DNA from: an uncultured Lachnospiraceae bacterium | GTDB lineage: Bacteria; Bacillota; Clostridia; Lachnospirales; Lachnospiraceae | Direction of reading: 5' to 3' | DNA length: 64,000 nucleotides | NCBI GenBank assembly: GCA_947305245.1 | Contig: CAMZDG010000010.1 | Coordinates: forward strand, 31,896 to 95,895 | In this document: piece after piece, positions 58,925 through 64,000 of the stretch | Layout: every line of letters starts with the position of its first letter | Numbering within the stretch: the stretch's first letter is position 1 | Notes under the pieces: model-generated | Told to the model about the DNA's origin: nothing | Databases searched by the model: none | Seen by the model: only the letters and a program-made list of their open reading frames with translations | Program-made: the position numbers and the translations under genes

Positions 58925-59746
58925 CTATCTCTTGTTCGGATGATTGATCATGCTGGCCAGATACCCCGCGCCAAAGCCATTGTCAATGTTGACCACGGAC
59001 ACTCCGCTGGCACAGGAATTCAACATGGAAAGGAGCGCTGAAAGCCCATGGAACGAGGCTCCGTATCCCACGCTGGTCGGCACCGCGATCACGGGGCAAT
59101 CCGCGAGGCCACCGATCACGCTGGCAAGCGCGCCTTCCATCCCTGCGATGGCAACGATCACGCTGGCGCTCATGATATCGTCCAGGTGCGCCAAGGTGCG
59201 ATGCAAGCCTGCAACGCCAACGTCATACAGACGCACCACCTCGTTGCCAAGCACCGTGGCTGTCACGGCGGCCTCTTCCGCCACCGGTACGTCACTGGTC
59301 CCTCCCGTTGCGATCACTACTTTTCCGTTGCCGTCCGCCTCAGGGATTTCTCCGATGATGCCGCATCTCGCCTCCGGAAAGTATTGAAGCGCATGCGCCT
59401 TCTCCACCTCGCCGGCGCTCTCCTTTGAAAGTCTTGTGATCAAAATGGTTTTCTGCCCGTTTTGGATCATGGCTTCTGCTATTTTTATGATCTGCTCCGG
59501 CGTTTTCCCGGCGCCGTAGATCACCTCAGCCACGCCCTGACGAAGCTTCCTGTGCGTGTCCACCTTGGCAAAGCCAATGTCCTCAAAGGGCTTGGTCTTT
59601 AGCTTCAGCAGCGCTTCCTCCACGGAAACGGATCCTTCCTTCACGCCTTCCAACAAACTGCGCACGTCCTCGTTCATGCTCTCATCCCCCAAGCTCGGCA
59701 CGTCAACTGCCGATTTCCATGCATTTCCCACGGGTAATGCACTCAT
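58925..59746 (-). CDS. larB: LarB, nickel-pincer cofactor synthesis (NaAD carboxylase/hydrolase)
   Basis: 273 residues, AIR-carboxylase-like fold (GKVVIATGGTSDVPVAEEAA, VIVAIAGMEGALASVIGGLA, VPTSVGYGASFHG). LarB carboxylates and hydrolyses nicotinic acid adenine dinucleotide to pyridinium-3,5-biscarboxylate mononucleotide. Its ATG follows the larE stop by one base. A possible alternative start at 59677 (MNEDVRSLL) has a G-rich site ahead and matches the usual N-terminus of the family better. Confidence 0.9.
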   Translation of the reverse strand: MSALPVGNAWKSAVDVPSLGDESMNEDVRSLLEGVKEGSVSVEEALLKLKTKPFEDIGFAKVDTHRKLRQGVAEVIYGAGKTPEQIIKIAEAMIQNGQKTILITRLSKESAGEVEKAHALQYFPEARCGIIGEIPEADGNGKVVIATGGTSDVPVAEEAAVTATVLGNEVVRLYDVGVAGLHRTLAHLDDIMSASVIVAIAGMEGALASVIGGLADCPVIAVPTSVGYGASFHGLSALLSMLNSCASGVSVVNIDNGFGAGYLASMINHPNKR

Positions 59747-59747
59747 G

Positions 59748-60497
59748 TCATCCTTTTCTCGTTTCCAGGTCTATGGCTACCGACTCATAATATTTTTTTA
59801 GCTCCGTAAGCACCTCTTCCCGGCAAGTCAGCAGCTTCTCCCACTGCTCCTTCCTCAATTGGATCAGTGCCTGTCTGCCCCTCATGCGCACGCGGAAATC
59901 GCGAAATCCCAAAGAGGATAAATACCCTTCCGCCGCCTCCGTCGCCGCGAGCTTCTCCTCCGTGATCGTCTCCCCCGTTCGGATCCTCGTTGCAAGACAG
60001 GCATACGCCGGCTTATCCCAGGTAAAGAGCCCTGCCTCCTTCGAAAGCTCACGGATCTGCGCCTTCGTCAGTCCGCATTCCCGGAGCGGTGAGCGCACGG
60101 ATAGTTCCTCCAGGGCTTTCATTCCCGGCCTGTCTCCGGCGTCGTCTGACGCATTCGTCCCGTCCAGCAGCACCGAAAAACCATCCTCCCTTGCCGCCTT
60201 CCAGATCGCGCCAAAAATCCCCTGCTTGCAGTAATAGCAACGGTTCGCAGGATTTTCTTTGACACCAGGAATGTCCAGCGCGCTAAGAGGCAGGATCCTT
60301 AGGTCCGCTCCCACCTCCTCCGCGAGCCTCCTTGCGTCCTCCATCTCAAAGTCGGGCTGAAACTCCGACTTTACGTAATATGCCTTTACTTCCTTTGCAT
60401 ACTGCTTTGCCGCATATAATAAATAGGCAGAATCCACGCCGCCTGAAAATGCGATGGCCACCTTGGGACATTCCAGAAAAAACTCTTTTATGGTCAT
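59748..60497 (-). CDS. larE: LarE, sulfur transferase of nickel-pincer cofactor synthesis
   Basis: 249 residues from ATG 60497 (GAGGGA ahead; an ATG 15 bases earlier lacks a site). PP-loop SGGVDSAYLLYA near residue 18. Three cysteines are placed like those of the cluster-type LarE: CYYC (Cys87, Cys90) and the Cys in AYACLATRI (Cys167). By family knowledge, LarE proteins with three Cys bind a [4Fe-4S] cluster and act catalytically, whereas single-Cys forms sacrifice their cysteine. First gene of larEBC. Confidence 0.92.
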   Translation of the reverse strand: MTIKEFFLECPKVAIAFSGGVDSAYLLYAAKQYAKEVKAYYVKSEFQPDFEMEDARRLAEEVGADLRILPLSALDIPGVKENPANRCYYCKQGIFGAIWKAAREDGFSVLLDGTNASDDAGDRPGMKALEELSVRSPLRECGLTKAQIRELSKEAGLFTWDKPAYACLATRIRTGETITEEKLAATEAAEGYLSSLGFRDFRVRMRGRQALIQLRKEQWEKLLTCREEVLTELKKYYESVAIDLETRKG

Positions 60498-60570
60498 GTA
60501 TTCTTCCCTCATTACAAAGCGATCCTTGAGTCATGACAAACAAGTCAACTTCTTCGCGCTACGTAAAAAA

Positions 60571-60599
60571 ATTATACAGGATTTTCACACCCCTGACAA
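60571..60599 (-). promoter_or_regulatory. Promoter of the larEBC operon
   Basis: On the minus strand TTGTCA (60594-60599), a 17-bp spacer and TATAAT (60571-60576), about 75 bases upstream of the larE start. No clear NikR or nickel-responsive dyad was noticed. Confidence 0.6.
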
Positions 60600-60721
60600 G
60601 GCTCTGCGGCCGATTTGCCAACATACTCAAAAACTGGACAAAATACTCCATTTCCTCACGGAGAAGCATCCCTTACACTAGAAGTAACATTTGTTAACAT
60701 AGGCTGATAAGGAGATCCTTC

Positions 60722-62449
60722 ATGAAAACACTCTGGAAGCTCACCAAGGAAGCAGCCCGTTATAAAGGGCTGTACGTGATCGCAATTCTTTCAACCCTTA
60801 GCCTTACGCTGGTAAACCTTACGGCGCCAAAGGTTTTGTCCGCCATGACGGGGCTCGTGGAAAAGGGCGTGGATGAAGCCTCGCTGCAGTCCATTCTGCA
60901 TCTGGCCTGGTTTCTTTTGGGGCTCTATCTGCTCCGCGTGCTCTTTCGGTTCCTGAGCAATTACCTGGCACACAGGGCCGCGTGGTATCTTGTCGGCGAC
61001 CTTCGCAGCCGCTTATATGACAAGCTCCAGTGCCTTGACCTAAGCTTTTTCCACGACAAGCAGACCGGTGACCTCATGAGCCGCGTCGTGAATGACACCC
61101 GGGACTTCGAGCTCCTTTACGCGCACATGATCCCCGACATTATCACGAACCTTGTCACCTTCGTCGGCGTGCTTGTGATCCTGCTGACCATCAACTGGAA
61201 GCTGGCGCTGATCACCTGCTGCCCCATCCCGCTGATCCTGATCTCCGGCATTATCTTCGCAAAGATCGTAAGACCATTCTTTCGCGCCTCGCAGAAGGTC
61301 ATGGGCGAACTGAACGCGCAGCTTCAGGACAGTCTCTCCGGCCTGCATGAGATTCAGGCCTTCGGCCAGGAGGAATATGAAGGCGAACGCGTTCGTCAGA
61401 AGAGCCTGGAGCAGGTGGTTGCCATGCTCCGCGCCCTGCGTGCCAGCGCGATCTTCCACCCCTGCGTGGAGCTACTCTCCTCCACGGGAACGGTTCTTGT
61501 GGTGTTCTTTGGCGGCTATCTCGCTTATAAGGGGCAGATCACGGTGGCTGACATCGTTGCCTTTGTGCTTTATCTTTCGCTCTTTTATGCGCCCGTATCG
61601 GGCCTTGCCAATCTCTTGGAGAGCCTGCAGCAGTCCCTTGCCGGCGCAGAGCGCGTGACCTTGATCCTGGATACACCCTCCGCCATTCAAAACAGCAAGG
61701 ATGCCAAGCCTCTCGAGAATGTCAAGGGAGCCCTCACCTTCGACGACGTGACCTTCCATTATGAGAATCAAATCCCCGTACTAAAGCACGTGTCCTTCTC
61801 CTGCGATCCCGGCATGATGGTCGCGCTGGTCGGACCCACGGGCGTCGGAAAGACGACGGCTACCCAGCTGATCTCCAGATTTTATGATCCCATCGAGGGC
61901 AGGATCCTGATCGACGGTCAGGACATCAAGGGCGTCACCCTGGAAAGCCTTCGCCATAACATCTCTCCCGTACTGCAGGACACCTTCCTGTTCAACGGGA
62001 CCATTGCGGAAAACATCGGCTATGCCCGCCCGGATGCCACAAAGGAAGAGATCGAGGCGGCGGCAAAGGCCGCGCACATCCATGAGGACATCCTGCACAT
62101 GCCCGATCAGTATGAGACGCAGGTCGGCGAGCGAGGCCTTCGCCTTTCCGGAGGACAAAAACAGCGCGTAGCCATCGCCCGCGCCATCCTTCGGAACAGT
62201 CCCATTATTGTGTTGGATGAAGCCACTGCTTCCGTGGACGTCGCCACGGAAAAGCAGATCCAAAAGGCCATTAATGAGCTGGCCGGAAAGCGCACGATCA
62301 TAGCCATCGCGCACCGTCTCTCCACCATCATGAACGCGGATCTCATCCTCGTCATTCATGACGGCGAGATCGCGGAAAGAGGTACCCACGCCGAGCTCAT
62401 GGAGAAACAGGGAATCTATTATAACATGCAGAAAGCGCAGCTGGCCTAA
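60722..62449 (+). CDS. ABC exporter of the MsbA/MdlB type
   Basis: 575 residues. Six membrane helices and the ABC_membrane fold in 1-310 (FFHDKQTGDLMSRVVNDTRDF), then an ATPase domain: Walker A GPTGVGKTTATQLISR, signature LSGGQKQRVAIARA, Walker B IIVLDEATASVD. The family exports lipids, peptides or drugs. Start behind AAGGAG. It is monocistronic; the terminator directly after its stop overlaps the next gene's promoter. Confidence 0.9.
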   Translation: MKTLWKLTKEAARYKGLYVIAILSTLSLTLVNLTAPKVLSAMTGLVEKGVDEASLQSILHLAWFLLGLYLLRVLFRFLSNYLAHRAAWYLVGDLRSRLYDKLQCLDLSFFHDKQTGDLMSRVVNDTRDFELLYAHMIPDIITNLVTFVGVLVILLTINWKLALITCCPIPLILISGIIFAKIVRPFFRASQKVMGELNAQLQDSLSGLHEIQAFGQEEYEGERVRQKSLEQVVAMLRALRASAIFHPCVELLSSTGTVLVVFFGGYLAYKGQITVADIVAFVLYLSLFYAPVSGLANLLESLQQSLAGAERVTLILDTPSAIQNSKDAKPLENVKGALTFDDVTFHYENQIPVLKHVSFSCDPGMMVALVGPTGVGKTTATQLISRFYDPIEGRILIDGQDIKGVTLESLRHNISPVLQDTFLFNGTIAENIGYARPDATKEEIEAAAKAAHIHEDILHMPDQYETQVGERGLRLSGGQKQRVAIARAILRNSPIIVLDEATASVDVATEKQIQKAINELAGKRTIIAIAHRLSTIMNADLILVIHDGEIAERGTHAELMEKQGIYYNMQKAQLA

Positions 62450-62466
62450 GGCCGCTGCGTTTTTTT
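62437..62466 (+). terminator. Terminator overlapping the end of the ABC exporter gene
   Basis: Stem formed by GCAG-CT-GGCC and GGCC-G-CTGC (62437-62458) containing the TAA stop in its loop, followed by G and seven T (62460-62466). The T-run runs into the -35 box of the next promoter. Confidence 0.7.
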
Positions 62467-62493
62467 GACAGGAAACTATTTTTGGAGTATAAT
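62465..62493 (+). promoter_or_regulatory. Consensus promoter of the lipoprotein peptidase gene
   Basis: TTGACA (62465-62470), a 17-bp spacer and TATAAT (62488-62493), both boxes perfect. It begins inside the T-run of the preceding terminator. The lipoprotein start is 44 bases downstream. Confidence 0.85.
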
Positions 62494-62537
62494 AAAAGCG
62501 TTCTATCAAAACCTTGATTCAAGAAAGGATTTGCGCC

Positions 62538-63743
62538 ATGAAAAAGAAACTCCTGATATTCCTGTCATTGCTTACCATTGCCGCTTTTTCTGCCTGTTCC
62601 GACCAGACGGCGGCTACCGATACGAAAGAAGCCTCCATCCAGTCTTCCGAGGAGAGCACGGCAGTCGAAAGCAAGACAGCTGAAAGCACGCAGTCCTCTG
62701 AGGAAAGCAAGACAGCCGAAAGCACGCAGTCCTCTGAGGAGAGCAAGACAGCCGAAAGCACGCAGTCCTCTGAGGAGAGTACGGTTGCCCCGGCATCCAC
62801 GCAGGCTCCCGGACCCCTGTCCGAGAACGTTCCGAAGAAGATCACGCTGAGCGGTAATCGTGATGATCGCTTCCTCGCGGATGATTTCTGTTACGTCGAA
62901 GGAGAAAAGTTTTTTCTCCTGCTGGAAAAGGACGTTTGTGTCCCCGGAGACTACGCAGACAACGTCGCGTTGATCATGGACCAGTTGGAAAAGGAAACCA
63001 GTCTTACGTTCGCGGTCTCATACCCCATCATTCCTTGTGATACCTGCAGCGTCAAATATGGTTACAATCCATGGAAGGACCTTTTCTTTGGCCAAAAGGT
63101 TCCCATTTATCTTTTTATCGACAGGGAATCTGTCGGTTACATTTCCTGTGCGTCGGCAGAATTTACAATCATATATGATTACAATCTGTTTAGTGACGAG
63201 GTGTGGGATTCCGTTCCCGCCTATCATGACAATCCCTGGCGCCGGGATGGCGTGATCGAGTATAGCACGGTCGCTCATGAGTTAACGCACACTCTCACCT
63301 TAAGACATGCTAAGCTCACCAAGATCCTGACGGAAGGCCTCGCTGATTATTATGCAGAGAAGGTGCTCTTAGACCTTGCCGATCAGTCTGAGGATTTCAA
63401 AAAGTCTGCAAGGAATATGTATTTAATTAACAGCGTGAAAGACACCCTCACGCCGGAGAACGCAGAGGAGATTTTCCTAAACGATTATTCTGACCTGTCA
63501 CAGATAGAGCGTCAGGATGAATATACGCTTGGCAGACTTTATGGAATCTTCCTGGCCAAGAACTACGGCGACTCATTTTTGAAGGATTTCCTGGAGGTTT
63601 CTAAGGAAGCCGGCTATAGCTATAGTGCTTTCTTGGGAGATCTTCAAGAAAAGGATCGCGTGGTCCTCACGAATGAATTTAAAAAGCTCTTTGGCGACGA
63701 CGTATTCCAGAAATTTGGCGAGTGGTATCAGACGCTCCAATAG
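62538..63743 (+). CDS. Zinc-peptidase-like lipoprotein
   Basis: 401 residues from ATG 62538. Lipobox FSAC (Cys20), then a Ser/Thr/Glu-rich stalk made of tandem copies of ESTQSSEESKTA. The globular domain has VAHELTHTLTL with HExxH at 247-251 and a likely third ligand Glu266 in LTEGLADYYAE, as in gluzincin-type peptidases (MA-like). Hence a surface-anchored metallopeptidase, substrate unknown. The start is preceded by GAAAGG. It is single-gene and has its own promoter. Confidence 0.82.
   Translation: MKKKLLIFLSLLTIAAFSACSDQTAATDTKEASIQSSEESTAVESKTAESTQSSEESKTAESTQSSEESKTAESTQSSEESTVAPASTQAPGPLSENVPKKITLSGNRDDRFLADDFCYVEGEKFFLLLEKDVCVPGDYADNVALIMDQLEKETSLTFAVSYPIIPCDTCSVKYGYNPWKDLFFGQKVPIYLFIDRESVGYISCASAEFTIIYDYNLFSDEVWDSVPAYHDNPWRRDGVIEYSTVAHELTHTLTLRHAKLTKILTEGLADYYAEKVLLDLADQSEDFKKSARNMYLINSVKDTLTPENAEEIFLNDYSDLSQIERQDEYTLGRLYGIFLAKNYGDSFLKDFLEVSKEAGYSYSAFLGDLQEKDRVVLTNEFKKLFGDDVFQKFGEWYQTLQ
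62682..62780 (+). repeat. Tandem repeat in the lipoprotein stalk
   Basis: Almost identical 36-bp units encoding ESTQSSEESKTA (two full and one partial copy). A Ser/Glu-rich stalk is a common spacer for surface-exposed enzymes. Confidence 0.85.
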
Positions 63744-63763
63744 ACCTCTTCCATGATAATAAG

Positions 63764-63804
63764 AAAGCCCGACGCAGCATTTCCACTGCATCGGGCTTTT
63801 TTTT
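63764..63804. terminator. Bidirectional terminator between the lipoprotein gene and thrS
   Basis: Stem AAGCCCGA-C-GCAG and CTGC-A-TCGGGCTT (63765-63777 and 63786-63798, one mismatch) with eight T on the plus strand. The minus strand also reads into a T-rich stretch. Confidence 0.85.
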
Positions 63805-63833
63805 GTTTTCAGGCTGAAGCGATCTGGGAAAGC

Positions 63834-64000
63834 TTATCTGGCCTTGGTGCGGATCTCTTCGGTCACCTTTGCGATGAAGTCCTCGAGGCTCATCACTTCG
63901 TTCTCGGTGCAGTCGCGCTTACGAACGCTGACCGTGCCGTCCTCAGCTTCCTTCTGGCCGATGATCAGCATGTAAGGCACGCGGTCTACCTGCTGACCTT
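63834..64000 (-). CDS. thrS: Threonyl-tRNA synthetase, C-terminal end (partial)
   Basis: Only the last about 55 residues are in the window. QQVDRVPYMLIIGQKEAEDG and VSVRKRD match the anticodon-binding domain end of ThrRS (compare VPYxxVVGxKE and VxVRxR), followed by LEDFIAKVTEEIRTKAR and a TAA at 63834-63836. The catalytic part lies beyond the right edge. The gene is essential and housekeeping, supporting a chromosomal location. Confidence 0.85.
   Translation of the reverse strand, partial: GQQVDRVPYMLIIGQKEAEDGTVSVRKRDCTENEVMSLEDFIAKVTEEIRTKAR

Noticed and set aside
1..64000. Prophage, transposon, plasmid backbone or tRNA/rRNA genes
   Set aside because: No transposase, integrase, phage structural, replication or RNA gene signature was found on either strand by eye.

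Overview
The window looks like chromosomal DNA of a Bacillota species, most likely a Lachnospiraceae-type Clostridia. This is inferred from gene content and signals, not from a marker search. The supporting signs are AGGAGG-type ribosome binding sites, TTGACA/TATAAT promoters, BlaI-type repressors, a LytTR regulator, CPBP protease, LanFEG/BcrA-like transporter and many monofunctional accessory enzymes. No rRNA, tRNA, transposase, phage gene or CRISPR array was seen.

Layout. (1) 0-7.5 kb holds mixed-strand genes: a BlaI repressor (partial), an XRE membrane regulator, two lipoproteins, a nucleoside-hydrolase-like enzyme, an orphan LytTR response regulator and a CPBP protease. (2) 7.5-49 kb is one uninterrupted minus-strand block of about 45 genes. 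It opens (right to left in transcription) with a glycoside-hydrolase-like protein, a two-domain alpha/beta hydrolase and an HD-GYP protein. Next come a small peptide gene found here by eye (43897-44052) and two ABC exporters. Then follows a long run of small accessory enzymes: nine GNAT domains, two Nudix, six HAD modules or relics, a methyltransferase, a phosphodiesterase, a metallo-beta-lactamase-fold protein and others. The block ends with Gfo/Idh, an AEC transporter, Fe-ADH and a two-component system with a split ABC transporter. (3) 49-57.4 kb holds an AraC-GGDEF fusion, a giant BlaR1/M56 protein with its BlaI repressor, an LtaS-like lipoprotein, and a MerR regulator with a membrane partner. 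(4) 57.4-60.6 kb is a larEBC operon for the nickel-pincer cofactor. (5) 60.7-64 kb holds an MsbA-type ABC exporter, a zinc-peptidase-like lipoprotein and the 3' end of thrS.

Two things stand out. First, a 51-residue peptide gene has a consensus promoter, a strong ribosome binding site and its own terminator, directly ahead of an ABC exporter pair. It looks like an exported peptide system with no modification enzyme in sight. Second, eight copies of a palindromic repeat (arms TGTGCCAAA/TTTGGCACA around a GAACCGTCCCC core) lie at six gene junctions in the accessory block. Most sit exactly between the stop codon of one gene and the ribosome binding site of the next, and two of them write the same C-terminal tail onto unrelated proteins. 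Domain shuffling (HAD-GNAT, HAD-alpha/beta hydrolase, GNAT-PHP, CE15-GNAT) and gene relics in the same stretch suggest a region remodelled by recombination.

Control themes also recur. Two BlaI promoters share the same geometry, with paired dyads 25 bp apart and the first dyad overlapping the -10. The MerR gene has the classic 19-bp-spacer promoter with a dyad. An AraC-GGDEF protein and an HD-GYP protein flank a carbohydrate-type gene cluster.
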